Positions 25,300 to 34,170 of a stretch of 64,000 bases of DNA are shown in pieces. Location of the stretch: assembly GCA_029262795.1 (NCBI GenBank), contig JAJCYT010000012.1:62001-126000 (forward strand), given 5' to 3'. The notes below the pieces were generated by a model. It had not been told where the DNA came from, did no database searches, and saw only the letters and a list, made by a program, of their open reading frames with translations. Numbering within the stretch: position 1 is the stretch's first letter; the number at the start of each line of letters is the position of its first letter. A program made the position numbers and the translations under genes. This stretch comes from Candidatus Fraserbacteria bacterium (lineage in GTDB: Bacteria; Bipolaricaulota; Bipolaricaulia; RBG-16-55-9; JAJCYT01).

Positions 25300-26370
25300 T
25301 TAAGAGCCTCCTAACGATTTGATGTATTCCACCAGCCCGTTCAGTTCTTCATCACTGAGATCGTATGGCTGCATCACGTTTGGAAATCCCTGCACAATGC
25401 TTGCACCCGGGTCAACAATGGCTTCGATCAAATACGCCTCATCCACAGTGATCACAGCACCATCGTCCAGCGTTTCTTGTTTGCCCCATAGGTCTTTCCA
25501 GGTTGGGCCAAGGCTGGCGTTGCCATCAATCGTATGGCAGCCCACACATCCCAAGCCGCGATACAGGCTTTGCCCCAGTTGAACGGCTTCACTGGCGTTT
25601 TCATCAGGTGGTTGCTGTGTAAGTGTACCCGCCTTCAGGTCCACAGGGTTGTTGCCCAGGCTGACCAGATATGCTGCCAGATCAGCCAAATCCTGATCCG
25701 ACAAATAGTCAAAATTGGGCATCACCGTGTTTGGCTTAAATTTCCCAGGATCTTTCAAATGTTCAATCTGATAAGTCATGTCAGGAATTCGCTTGCCGAT
25801 AATGGTTAAATCAGGGCCGGATCGTTGCGTGCCCAACAAACCGAACGGGTAGTTGACAAAATCTCCCATCTGAGAAACATCGGCTTCCTGCGCGCCTTCT
25901 CCCCAGCCCGTGACAACATCCTCAGGGCGAAGGTAAAGGGTATGGCAATAGGTGCACCCATTGGCCAGATAAACGTGATAGCCACGATAAGGTTCACCGG
26001 CGATGTTGGCACCACCAGGATCTTGAAGCATTTCCCCAGGCTGCCAATCCCAGGCCCGGTCGGTGGCGGGGACGCTTTGGGCTTCAGTCGCCACGATCAG
26101 ATAAAGCGCCAAAGTGAAAAATGTCATCACCACCACCAACGACCCCAATGCATGATAGCGGGTCGTGCTGGGTTCCTCCGGATCTTTGCCACGCAGCCAC
26201 AAAGACCATGCCACAAAGGCAAACAACGAAACCATGATTAAAGAAGCAATTAGCCAATATCCAAGGCCAGCATCTCCCCATGTCGCCCAAGGGCGATTTG
26301 GGTCATTTTGAGCAAAGGCCAGCCCCGCGTAAAGAAACCACATCAACAAACCCGATAAAAAGATTTTCAT
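25300..26370 (-). CDS. cbb3-type oxidase subunit II fused to extra cytochrome c
   Basis: The 356-residue protein has a signal-like helix, two further membrane helices (about residues 35-60 and 74-95) and two c-type haem sites. The first (C139-x-x-C142-H143, NGCTYCHTLYLRPED) continues into the CcoO pattern GTQRSGPDLTIIGKR with a distal Met in TVMPNF. The second (C275-x-x-C278-H279, LGCVGCHTIDG) ends VMQPYDLSDEELNGLVEYI like the cytochrome c domain of other oxidases. In standard cbb3 enzymes CcoO has one haem and CcoP two. Here one fused chain seems to cover the electron entry path. The ATG overlaps the stop of ccoN. Confidence 0.88.
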   Translation of the reverse strand: MKIFLSGLLMWFLYAGLAFAQNDPNRPWATWGDAGLGYWLIASLIMVSLFAFVAWSLWLRGKDPEEPSTTRYHALGSLVVVMTFFTLALYLIVATEAQSVPATDRAWDWQPGEMLQDPGGANIAGEPYRGYHVYLANGCTYCHTLYLRPEDVVTGWGEGAQEADVSQMGDFVNYPFGLLGTQRSGPDLTIIGKRIPDMTYQIEHLKDPGKFKPNTVMPNFDYLSDQDLADLAAYLVSLGNNPVDLKAGTLTQQPPDENASEAVQLGQSLYRGLGCVGCHTIDGNASLGPTWKDLWGKQETLDDGAVITVDEAYLIEAIVDPGASIVQGFPNVMQPYDLSDEELNGLVEYIKSLGGS

Positions 26371-27785
26371 GCGGTGGCCTCCTCCATTGTAATTGTGTTA
26401 GGCACCTCTGGCGTTTCGTTCATCCCTTCATCGAAAGGTTTCCCCACTTTGATGCTGCGTAAGATCAGATAGGCAAATAACACAAAGGCCAACACCACCC
26501 CACCGCCCGTGATGGTTCTGAACAGGCGCGACAACCAGACGGCACTGAGCGTTTCATAAATGGTGTTTCCAAGCAAATTGATACTGATGGCCGTGACCAA
26601 TCCGGCGTGTGTGAATCCCAGGTAATAGATCGGGAAAATGACTGCCATCAACCAAAAGCACCAACTGGCCAACTGACGACTGTAAAGCTGACGGCCCACC
26701 ACGCGTGGGAACATATAAAAGGCTGCCGCCATGCCAAAGCAGGTAAACGCACCGGTGAGGGCCAAGTGCGCGTGGGCCTGAACCCATTCGGTAAAGTGAA
26801 TAAACCAGTTGACCGCTGTGGTGGCTTGAAATGGGCCTTGGATGCAGGTGAGCAAATAATAGACAGCGCCCAAAATGGCAAACCGCAAAGGAAAACTTTC
26901 TACAGCCCGCCGCCAGTTTCCTCTAGGTGTTGCCAAAAAGTTAACCACCACGGCCAATACGGGAATGGCCAACAGTACAGAAGAAATCACAGCAAATTCG
27001 TTAATCCAGGCAGGCATAGGCATTTGTAAGAAGTGGTGTAAACCTGTGCCTGGATAGAAAGCCATTAAAGTCCAAAACCCCAAAATACTCAGACTGTGTG
27101 AATATAATGGGCGCTGGGCTGCAAGTGGAATAAGATAATAAGCCACCCCAAGCCCAAGTGGTGTGATGATAAACCCAACAGCATTGTGCAACCACCAAGC
27201 CTCAATAACCTGATTGCCTAGCCCTGTAAAACCAAGCACAAGGAAATTACCAACCAGATAGGTGATGGACGTGGTGTAAAGCCCCCCCAACAAATACCAG
27301 ACGGAAACGTATAAACGTTTCTGCGTACGCCGAACCACCGTTGGATGCACACTGGCAATCACCATAACGGCAGACAATACGATTAAAATATCGCTGAGCA
27401 TCGGTGCTTCGGCATATTCCATAGGCTGAATAGACAACAGTGGATTGCCCACAATGCCTGCCCAGATCAAAATCACATTCAACACAAGTGCAAGGTTCCA
27501 AACCCAGCCAGCCCAGTAGGCGAGGGATTTATATTGCAATTCAACTTTGCACAGACGAGGCACAATATAGAACACCGCACTGATAAACATCATCACCAAC
27601 CAACCCAAAATTGCGAGGTTGGTGTGCATAATGCGCATTTTGCTGTATGGCAAAGCCATCGATGAAAAAATATTCATCCACTCAGGCCATAAAAATTGGA
27701 ACGATTGCAGCAAGCCAATCAATGGCCCCAAGGCCAGCCAAAACAACGACGAGTAAAACCAAAGTTTAATTGCTTTTTTATCCAT
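26367..27785 (-). CDS. ccoN: cbb3-type cytochrome c oxidase subunit I
   Basis: The 472-residue catalytic subunit has twelve predicted membrane helices. Probable ligands follow CcoN: H54 (RIMHTNLAILG) for the low-spin haem; H200 (WWLHNAVGF) with H250-H251 (GLHHFLQMPMPAW) for CuB; and H338/H340 (EWVQAHAHLAL) for the two haems. The Glu pattern of nitric oxide reductase is absent, so oxygen is the likely substrate. The usual YGHN reads WLHN. High-affinity oxidases of this type serve microaerobic growth, in line with the Fnr-like box upstream. Confidence 0.93.
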   Translation of the reverse strand: MDKKAIKLWFYSSLFWLALGPLIGLLQSFQFLWPEWMNIFSSMALPYSKMRIMHTNLAILGWLVMMFISAVFYIVPRLCKVELQYKSLAYWAGWVWNLALVLNVILIWAGIVGNPLLSIQPMEYAEAPMLSDILIVLSAVMVIASVHPTVVRRTQKRLYVSVWYLLGGLYTTSITYLVGNFLVLGFTGLGNQVIEAWWLHNAVGFIITPLGLGVAYYLIPLAAQRPLYSHSLSILGFWTLMAFYPGTGLHHFLQMPMPAWINEFAVISSVLLAIPVLAVVVNFLATPRGNWRRAVESFPLRFAILGAVYYLLTCIQGPFQATTAVNWFIHFTEWVQAHAHLALTGAFTCFGMAAAFYMFPRVVGRQLYSRQLASWCFWLMAVIFPIYYLGFTHAGLVTAISINLLGNTIYETLSAVWLSRLFRTITGGGVVLAFVLFAYLILRSIKVGKPFDEGMNETPEVPNTITMEEATA

Positions 27786-27794
27786 AAAAACGCC

Positions 27795-27935
27795 TCAGTT
27801 CAGTGGTGAGTTTAAATCAAACGGGCCAATGAAAAACGCATAAATCACCCAAATGGCTGCCACCAGCCAAATCCACCACGGAAAGCCTCCTCTACCCTCA
27901 TGAATTTCATCCATTGAATCTTTATTTTGATTCAT
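27795..27935 (-). CDS. 46-residue membrane subunit preceding ccoN
   Basis: A 46-residue frame starts at 27935 behind AGGA and ends nine bases before ccoN. It encodes MNQNKDSMDEIHEGRGG, then one hydrophobic helix (PWWIWLVAAIWVIYAFFIG, residues 19-37) and PFDLNSPLN. The helix is topologically like CcoQ/CcoH-type small subunits that stabilise cbb3 oxidases, but the sequence is not one I recognise. Co-transcription with the oxidase genes supports a structural role. It is easily missed because of its size. Confidence 0.75.
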   Translation of the reverse strand: MNQNKDSMDEIHEGRGGFPWWIWLVAAIWVIYAFFIGPFDLNSPLN

Positions 27936-28017
27936 ACCCACATCCTTTTAGTCACAAACATTTACTAAAAATTGGAAAATGTCTCCTCAGAATCAAGCGA
28001 TCTTTAATAAGAGGCAT

Positions 28018-28057
28018 ATTGTAATATCTTCATCAGACTAGACAATGATCTTGATCA
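28018..28057 (-). promoter_or_regulatory. Fnr-like box and -10 of oxidase operon
   Basis: TGATCTTGATCA (28046-28057) is a perfect core. On the minus strand TACAAT (28018-28023) is centred 31 bp away, a class II geometry. Only one good box is present: at the 22-bp position toward the gene just the ATCA half (28032-28035) is kept. The transcript would start near 28010, about 75 bp before the 46-residue subunit. Confidence 0.7.
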
Positions 28058-28126
28058 GCATTTTATTTCCAACATCCATTAAAACATGTACAGCTCTATA
28101 TAAATAAAAAGACAAACCCGGTCTAT

Positions 28127-28840
28127 TTATGCCTCGCCCAAATAGGCGTTACGCACATATTCATCCTGTTTGAATTCAGAAGCGGTTCCCTCTTTAACCA
28201 CTTCACCCGTTTCCAGCAAATAGATTCGATCCGAGTGTTCAAAAGCAAAGATGACATTTTGTTCAGACAATAGAATGCTGATTTTTCGATCGGTTCTGTT
28301 TCTGATTTTATAAATGGCTTCTGAAATGGCTTTGCGGACGATTGGAGCCAAACCAATGGTGGGTTCATCCAATAGAAGCAAAGAGGGGTTGCTCATCAAT
28401 GCACGACCAATGGCCAACATTTGTTGCTCTCCCCCCGATAAGGTTCGAGCCATTTGCTCAGAGCGTTCTTGAAGGCGGGGGAACAGGCTGTAAACCATAT
28501 CCAAATCCTCGTCCAAATCTTCTTCATCGCGAAGATATGCACCCAGCATGAGGTTGTCCATGACATTCATGTATGGGAACAAATGACGATGTTCTGGACA
28601 TTGAATCAACCCCGTTTTCACAATTTCATGCGCGCGCTTTGGCAATGGCCGACCTTGAAAAACCACATCTCCCTGTCCCGCTTTGAGGCCGGAAATCACA
28701 TGAAAGAGCGTGGTTTTACCCGCGCCGTTGGCACCAATGACAGATACAAACTCACCTTCGTTGACCTGAAGATTGATGTCGCGCAACACCTGGGCTTTGC
28801 CGTAGGATGCATTTAGCCCTTGAACCCGAAGCACAGACAT
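28127..28840 (-). CDS. livF: Branched-chain amino acid ABC transporter ATPase LivF-like
   Basis: The 237-residue ATPase has Walker A GANGAGKTTLF near residue 37, the signature LSGGEQQML near residue 135 and Walker B LLLLDEPTIGLAP. Length and the LSLEP-type ending match LivF. The start codon overlaps the stop of the upstream livG-like gene (TGATG). No permease (LivH, LivM) or binding protein gene is in the window, so the ATPase pair must serve a transporter encoded elsewhere. Confidence 0.88.
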   Translation of the reverse strand: MSVLRVQGLNASYGKAQVLRDINLQVNEGEFVSVIGANGAGKTTLFHVISGLKAGQGDVVFQGRPLPKRAHEIVKTGLIQCPEHRHLFPYMNVMDNLMLGAYLRDEEDLDEDLDMVYSLFPRLQERSEQMARTLSGGEQQMLAIGRALMSNPSLLLLDEPTIGLAPIVRKAISEAIYKIRNRTDRKISILLSEQNVIFAFEHSDRIYLLETGEVVKEGTASEFKQDEYVRNAYLGEA

Positions 28841-29574
28841 CAGTGGGTGCCTCCTGCCAAATAGGCTTCCTGCACGGCCTGATTGTTAATCACTTCATCC
28901 GGTGTGCCCTCGGCCAATTTTTGACCAAAATTCATGACCACCAGACGATCCACCAATTTCATGATCTCGCGCATGTTGTGATCAACAATGATGACAGTTT
29001 TGCCTTGATCCCGAAGATTAAAAATAAGCTGGGCCAAGTCTTTGATTTCATGTGCAGTTAAACCTGCAAAAGGTTCATCAAGCAGCAACAAGTCGGCATT
29101 GGTGGCAACGGCTTTGGCAATTTCCAGGCGGCGCAGGCCCGCTTGAGGCAACGTGCCTGGCAGCTTGTCTAAATCGGGCAATAAGCCGGTGATCTCGCAG
29201 CAGTCATAACAAAAATCTGTGTTTTGATTTTTACCGCTGCCTCCCAGAATTTTGTTGGGCAGGGTAGAAATTTCAACGTTTTCAAACACCGTTTTGTGAT
29301 GCATCGGCTGAGCAATCTGAAACACGCGCGCAATACCACGATTGACCACACGATAGGTAGGCCAGCCTGTAATGGCTTCGTTTTTATATTGAACACTGCC
29401 TTTGTCCGGCTTGTGGACGCCCATGATGAGGTTAAAAATGGTGGTCTTGCCCGCACCATTTGGGCCAATCAGGCCCAAAATTTCCTGGGGCTTGACAGTG
29501 AAACTCAAGCCATTAACCGCCTTGAGTCCACCAAAACTCTTGCTGATGCCGTTGATTGAAAATATCTCTGTCAT
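28840..29574 (-). CDS. livG: Branched-chain amino acid ABC transporter ATPase LivG-like
   Basis: The 244-residue ATPase begins MTEIFSINGISKSFGGLKAV; the longer frame from 29634 adds 20 residues that do not fit the family. Walker A is GPNGAGKTTIFN near residue 35. The signature is degenerate: LPQAGLRRLEIAKA instead of LSGG. This LSGG-less form is common in LivG (LPYG-x-x-RRLE). Walker B is LLLLDEPFAGL. The gene lies 40 bp behind speB in an apparent ilvA-speB-livGF operon. Confidence 0.87.
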   Translation of the reverse strand: MTEIFSINGISKSFGGLKAVNGLSFTVKPQEILGLIGPNGAGKTTIFNLIMGVHKPDKGSVQYKNEAITGWPTYRVVNRGIARVFQIAQPMHHKTVFENVEISTLPNKILGGSGKNQNTDFCYDCCEITGLLPDLDKLPGTLPQAGLRRLEIAKAVATNADLLLLDEPFAGLTAHEIKDLAQLIFNLRDQGKTVIIVDHNMREIMKLVDRLVVMNFGQKLAEGTPDEVINNQAVQEAYLAGGTH

Positions 29575-29614
29575 GATGAAATTTGTCTTACTGTAAGCGT
29601 TTCTGAAAAAACTG

Positions 29615-30463
29615 TCAAGTAGACTGAGATTCAATCATACCCAGGCACTCAATGACCACACGCGCCGCCGCCAATGCTGTGATGCCATGCGGGTCAAGCA
29701 ACAGGTTCACTTCAACCAAATCCATTGCCACAATGGGTGCTTTTATCGATTGAATCAATTGAAATGTCTGGCGAGATGAAATGCCGCCTGGCACTGGATT
29801 CCCACATCCAGGCGCGTGAGCGGGGTCGAGTACATCTATGTCAAATGAAAGATAAACAGGATCATCGCTTTCATAAATAAATCCATCCACGTCCCAGGCA
29901 AAGATGGTCTCAATACCAGCTTGCTTAGCCAATGCTTGCTGCGAGGGGGTGGAGGCCCGAATGCCCACTTGCGTGATACGATCTCCATTCATGTCGTCAA
30001 GGTTGGCAATGTGATAGGTTGAGCAAGCATGTGAGTAAGGATCACCATCATAATCTGGATACAAATCTGGATGGGCATCAAAGTAAAGTAATTTTAAATT
30101 TGGATAGCGTTTCAGTGTTGCCTCAAAGCAGGGCATCGTGATACTGTGGTCGCCGCCAAGCATGATTGGAACAGAATCCAATTCGAGCAAATGACTGACG
30201 TAAGCCTCGATTTCAGCGAAAGCATGTTTCACGCGATTGCTTAAATTAAGGTTGCCACAATCCATGGCATCCAATTCAAGCAAATCAACGCCACGCTCCG
30301 TACAAGTATTTAACGAAACGGCCAGATCTCGAATTGCATTTGGCCCCATACGACACCCTGGTCGATATGAACTGCTGGCATCATAAGGAATTCCCAATAA
30401 AGAATAACGAGCAGCTTGGTCTGACAATGGCTCAAAAATATGATTAAAACTACCTGTGTTCAT
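29615..30463 (-). CDS. speB: Agmatinase/arginase family ureohydrolase
   Basis: The 282-residue enzyme has the three manganese motifs of the ureohydrolase fold: MLGGDHSIT near residue 103, YFDAHPDLYPDYDGDPYSHA near residue 125 and LSFDIDVLDPAHAPG near residue 205. Agmatinase converts agmatine to putrescine and urea; formimidoylglutamase or guanidinobutyrase activity cannot be excluded. It follows ilvA by 32 bp. The combination with a threonine dehydratase and Liv ATPases suggests amino-acid catabolism. Confidence 0.9.
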   Translation of the reverse strand: MNTGSFNHIFEPLSDQAARYSLLGIPYDASSSYRPGCRMGPNAIRDLAVSLNTCTERGVDLLELDAMDCGNLNLSNRVKHAFAEIEAYVSHLLELDSVPIMLGGDHSITMPCFEATLKRYPNLKLLYFDAHPDLYPDYDGDPYSHACSTYHIANLDDMNGDRITQVGIRASTPSQQALAKQAGIETIFAWDVDGFIYESDDPVYLSFDIDVLDPAHAPGCGNPVPGGISSRQTFQLIQSIKAPIVAMDLVEVNLLLDPHGITALAAARVVIECLGMIESQST

Positions 30464-30495
30464 CTCAACACTTTAAAGGCTTAGGCAGGAAAGGG

Positions 30496-31725
30496 TCAAA
30501 CGGCATTGGTTTCTTTGTTCACGGTGTAGCCTTCAAGCTCCATGGCTTTGATCAGTCCATTAATGTGTTTGTCTCCATTGGTTTCGACTTTAATACCAAG
30601 ACGCACTTGGGTAAAGCGTTCCATGCTTTCAAATTGGTTGTGTTCAATTTGAATCACGTTTGCATTCTGTTCAGCTAAAATTCGGGCGATGGCCAAAAGT
30701 TGACCGGGGCGATCCGGCAAATCCACCGAAAATTCAAACACGCGCCCCATCTTTACCAAGCTGCGTTCGATCAGAGAAGACATGGTCACCACATCAATAT
30801 TGCCCCCTGTGAGGACGGACACCACATTGCCACTTAACTTCAGCTTGCCATTAAGCATGGCGGCCATGGCCACTGCCCCGGCAGGTTCGGCCACGACCTT
30901 GTGCTTTTCCAGCAAAATTAAAAAAGCTTCCATGATTTCATCATCGGATACACGCACGATCTCGTCGACCAATTGGCTGACCACGGAGAATGTTTTTTTC
31001 CCGACCGCTGCCACAGCCACGCCATCGGCAATGGTGTTGACACGATCCAGCAGCAGAATGCCTTCGTTCTTGACTGAACGATACATGGCATCAGCGCCCT
31101 CTGGCTCTACACCGATAACTTTGATGTCTGGCTTCATTGCTTTGGCTGCAATCGCAATACCACTGATCAATCCACCGCCACCGACGGGCACAAGAATAAC
31201 ATCCGCGTTAGGCAGTTCTTTCAAAATTTCAATGCCAACAGTGCCTTGCCCCGCAATCACATCCCAGTCGTTGAACGCATGAATGAAGGTATAGCCATAC
31301 TGACTTTCTAGTCGATGTGCTTCCACCGCGGCTTCATCATAGTAGGTGCCATGCAAAATCACGTTGACACCGTAAGACTCTGTCCTTTGAATCTTGATAA
31401 ACGGCGCGGTGGTGGGCATCACGATGGTGGCTGGCACACCGACTTGTTGTGCCGCATACGCCACCCCTTGCGCATGGTTGCCTGCGGATGAGGTGATGAG
31501 GCCGCGTTTTCTGTGCAGTTCATCAAGCTGGCTGATTTTGTTAAAGGCGCCACGGATTTTGTACGTGCCCGTCATCTGCAAATTTTCGGGCTTAATCCAC
31601 ACCTCAGTGTCAGCCAATTCAGAAAACACCTTGGATGGAATCAGTTCGGTTTTTTGCAACACCGGCTGAAGTCGCTCCGCCGCCTGTTCAATTTCAGTCA
31701 GTCCAATTGGAAATTCATCCGCCAT
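30496..31725 (-). CDS. ilvA: Threonine ammonia-lyase with ACT-like C-terminus
   Basis: The 409-residue PLP enzyme deaminates threonine to 2-oxobutyrate. The PLP lysine is in TGTYKIRGAFNK near residue 60, the glycine-rich phosphate loop is VPVGGGGLISG near residue 180, and residues 325-409 form one ACT-like domain (VDLPDRPGQLLAIARILAEQ). One ACT domain and this length match the catabolic or short biosynthetic class. The ATG at 31725 or an in-frame GTG at 31734 could be used; neither has a strong ribosome site. Confidence 0.92.
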   Translation of the reverse strand: MADEFPIGLTEIEQAAERLQPVLQKTELIPSKVFSELADTEVWIKPENLQMTGTYKIRGAFNKISQLDELHRKRGLITSSAGNHAQGVAYAAQQVGVPATIVMPTTAPFIKIQRTESYGVNVILHGTYYDEAAVEAHRLESQYGYTFIHAFNDWDVIAGQGTVGIEILKELPNADVILVPVGGGGLISGIAIAAKAMKPDIKVIGVEPEGADAMYRSVKNEGILLLDRVNTIADGVAVAAVGKKTFSVVSQLVDEIVRVSDDEIMEAFLILLEKHKVVAEPAGAVAMAAMLNGKLKLSGNVVSVLTGGNIDVVTMSSLIERSLVKMGRVFEFSVDLPDRPGQLLAIARILAEQNANVIQIEHNQFESMERFTQVRLGIKVETNGDKHINGLIKAMELEGYTVNKETNAV

Positions 31726-31774
31726 GATGGTCACTGTTATCCCAAACCATGCCTGTTATTTCAACTGCCTCAGA

Positions 31775-32269
31775 TCAGGATTTTGGAATTTGATCCCCCA
31801 GATAAAAATATTTCCCCTGATGGTAAAACATCGGCTTGGCCTGATCGTCAAATTTGGCTTCAACAGCATTGCCAATAAAGCCTGTATAACTGCCAAGCAC
31901 AAAGCTTTCCTCAACTTCACATTCTGCATTGACGATACAACCTTCAATCAGTGGCGCTTTGATCTTTTTCGCGGGAGACAAACGATCTTTAAAAAGTGAA
32001 TCATCCAACTTGTTTTTCTCCCGACCCGACACACTGCCCGCCAAGTTTGATTGCGATGCCAGCTGATCTGAGCACAGGTTGACGCCAAACTCGCCACTGG
32101 CTTTGATGTATTCGTGAGTCAAATGGCCATTCCAGACCATGACTAAAATTTTCAGCGGGTTCCAACTGACACACATGGTCCATTCACAGGCCATCACGTC
32201 TGATTTTCCGTCGTGGTGAGAGGTCACCAACCCAACGGTTGTGGCAAAATAGCGGTGGACATTGTCCAT
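31775..32269 (-). CDS. Flavin reductase-like FMN-binding protein
   Basis: The 164-residue protein matches the flavin reductase-like split barrel: an N-terminal FATTVGLVTSHHDGKSDVM segment, NPLKILVMVWNGHLTHEYI and the FGVNLCSDQLASQSNL helix near residue 70. Such proteins bind FMN and reduce flavins or serve as ferredoxin-like electron carriers. The ATG has TAGGAGGCG upstream. It is next to, but 50 bp apart from, ilvA. The partner is unknown. Confidence 0.82.
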   Translation of the reverse strand: MDNVHRYFATTVGLVTSHHDGKSDVMACEWTMCVSWNPLKILVMVWNGHLTHEYIKASGEFGVNLCSDQLASQSNLAGSVSGREKNKLDDSLFKDRLSPAKKIKAPLIEGCIVNAECEVEESFVLGSYTGFIGNAVEAKFDDQAKPMFYHQGKYFYLGDQIPKS

Positions 32270-32314
32270 AAACGCCTCCTAGAGATGAAATAAAAAGTTG
32301 AAATTTAATAGGCT

Positions 32315-33718
32315 TTAAGCGGTTTCTGGTGAAGTTGATTCTGAAACTGGCGGGGAGTTGCTTTTGTAAAGCATTTCAAGGGCCGGTCGGCTACGCCACC
32401 ACATCCAGCCGGTTTGTGCAAACACACCCATAAAGAAAGCAAGCTGCCCCACATACACACCTGTCACCTGCCCCCAGACAATGCCGCCAATCAACACACT
32501 GCCGCTGATGGTCAGGAAGATGACCACAGCTTCGGTGATGCTGCGTGTTTTTTTGCTGTGAATCACCACACCCTGATACCAGCTTTTGAACGTTTCCACA
32601 AACGGACGAAGTAACGCAAACCACATGCTGGTCTGAGCCAGGTTTGCCAGGGCAGGACTCAATCCAGACAGCGACTGAAACCAAATGGCTGCCGCAGGCG
32701 TGGCCGTCACCAACAGCGTGATGGCAGAGGTGGCAAGTGCCAGTCGAATCGCAAACCGTCGTAAGGGTCGGACTGAATTTGGTTCATCAAGCAACGACAC
32801 CACCACTTCGTTATAGGCAATGCCCGTGCTCAGCAGCATAAACAAAAAGCCGGACACCACCGGCCAGGCCGCAAGTGAATCCAACGCATCAGGCATACGC
32901 CCAATGGCCGCAGTGCCCAATGGCATGGCAAGCAAGCCCAGTAAAGAGGTCATCACCAGCGGAATATAAAACTTAAAAAAGGCCCGATAGGTCAATGCGG
33001 GTACGATTGGTTTTGTCGACTTCAGTTGCACCAACACAGGGTGCACCCGCCAACCGACATACAGTGCTTCAAGAATTACTGCAACAGCAATCGCGCTGGT
33101 TCCAACCACAATGCCTTGTAAATCATTGATGAAATAACCAATGGCCAGAACCACAATCAACCCCACCAACCGAATGGCTGTGCCTACCGACACGGCTCGC
33201 GATTTTCCATAGCGAATTAATACCCCTTGGTGAAAACGTCGATAGGCAATCGCCCATGTCCAAGGTGTCATGATCATCAGGCCAATGCGTGCCGGTTCAA
33301 TAATTTCGGGTGGAGGACTGAACAATGGCACCACAATCCAGTCATAAAGCGGTGTAAAAGCCACCACCACATGCAACATGCTGAGTGCAAAACCAGCCGT
33401 GATCATGAAGCGATTCATCTTTTGATACGATGCCCAATCCTTACTCAAAGCAGTAGAGGCGGCCAAGAGCATGATAATGGGCGATTCAATCAGCAATGCG
33501 AGGGGAAACACCACGCCACCGTAAGCGGCCAAGTGAATTTTCGGATCAGCAAGACGAGCCACCACTGCGCTGAGGATGGGCAATTCAAACCCCATTAACA
33601 GCCAGCTTGCGGCCAACGGCCACCAGGCTTGGAAAATCTTTCGCTGAGAAAGTTCTGGGAACTTCGGTGGTGTCATAAAAGTTTGCTGGAATCCTCCAAT
33701 CTGAATGTTACCCGCCAT
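32315..33718 (-). CDS. MATE/ANKH-like polytopic membrane transporter
   Basis: The 467-residue protein has twelve or so membrane segments, starting FQAWWPLAASWLLMGFELP. The helix pattern and the motif ESPIIMLLAASTALSKD resemble the MATE-type fold found in progressive-ankylosis (ANKH) relatives. The ATG at 33718 follows GGGGAGGG; longer starts lack this. The substrate is not predictable. The stop of the upstream gene lies about 40 bp before the start. Confidence 0.65.
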   Translation of the reverse strand: MAGNIQIGGFQQTFMTPPKFPELSQRKIFQAWWPLAASWLLMGFELPILSAVVARLADPKIHLAAYGGVVFPLALLIESPIIMLLAASTALSKDWASYQKMNRFMITAGFALSMLHVVVAFTPLYDWIVVPLFSPPPEIIEPARIGLMIMTPWTWAIAYRRFHQGVLIRYGKSRAVSVGTAIRLVGLIVVLAIGYFINDLQGIVVGTSAIAVAVILEALYVGWRVHPVLVQLKSTKPIVPALTYRAFFKFYIPLVMTSLLGLLAMPLGTAAIGRMPDALDSLAAWPVVSGFLFMLLSTGIAYNEVVVSLLDEPNSVRPLRRFAIRLALATSAITLLVTATPAAAIWFQSLSGLSPALANLAQTSMWFALLRPFVETFKSWYQGVVIHSKKTRSITEAVVIFLTISGSVLIGGIVWGQVTGVYVGQLAFFMGVFAQTGWMWWRSRPALEMLYKSNSPPVSESTSPETA

Positions 33719-33756
33719 CAACCCTCCCCGCATTAAAATGTTTTGCATCCATACCC

Positions 33757-34170
33757 TCAATTATCTTTAAAATCATTTGCTTCGTATTGATCAAGCTTTT
33801 GACAAAATTTGCTGCTTTTATATTCGCTCAGATACTTTCTCATTCGCTGTTTTCGATAAGCGCTCATGGTGAAGTCAATTTGATAGAAAAACCTCAACGC
33901 GCTTTCAGAAAAAATGAGTGGGTGCAACTGAATCTTCCAGCCAAACAAGCTTTCAGTCTGATGTAGGGTCTGGAGCTCAGATTCAGTCTCAATCGCAAAA
34001 ATTGCAAATCCGCCAGGTTCATCCACAAAGTGATCGTGGCAAAGCACCAACCCTCGATTCACATTTTCTACAAATGCGTTTACAGCCTCATTCGCTTTAC
34101 CATGAGACACGCTGGTAGGTGCATAGCCTGTCCACAAATAACAACGTTTGTCTCGCGCCGAAAGTGTCAT
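33757..34170 (-). CDS. Hypothetical protein, possible dimeric alpha-beta barrel
   Basis: The 137-residue protein starts MTLSARDKRCYLWTGY. The ATG at 34170 overlaps the stop of the upstream gene (ATGA), which favours it over a frame start at 34182. The central part (LVLCHDHFVDEPGGFAIFAI; ETESELQTLHQ) suggests a small ferredoxin-like alpha-beta fold. No known family is assigned. It is part of a run of co-directional genes (SDR, two unknowns, MATE-like). Confidence 0.6.
   Translation of the reverse strand: MTLSARDKRCYLWTGYAPTSVSHGKANEAVNAFVENVNRGLVLCHDHFVDEPGGFAIFAIETESELQTLHQTESLFGWKIQLHPLIFSESALRFFYQIDFTMSAYRKQRMRKYLSEYKSSKFCQKLDQYEANDFKDN

Noticed and set aside
28024-28035. Second Fnr-like box of the oxidase promoter at the 22-bp position
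   Set aside because: Only the ATCA half is kept (ATATCTTCATCA) and it would lie at the -10 region; the single box at 28046-28057 already explains the promoter.
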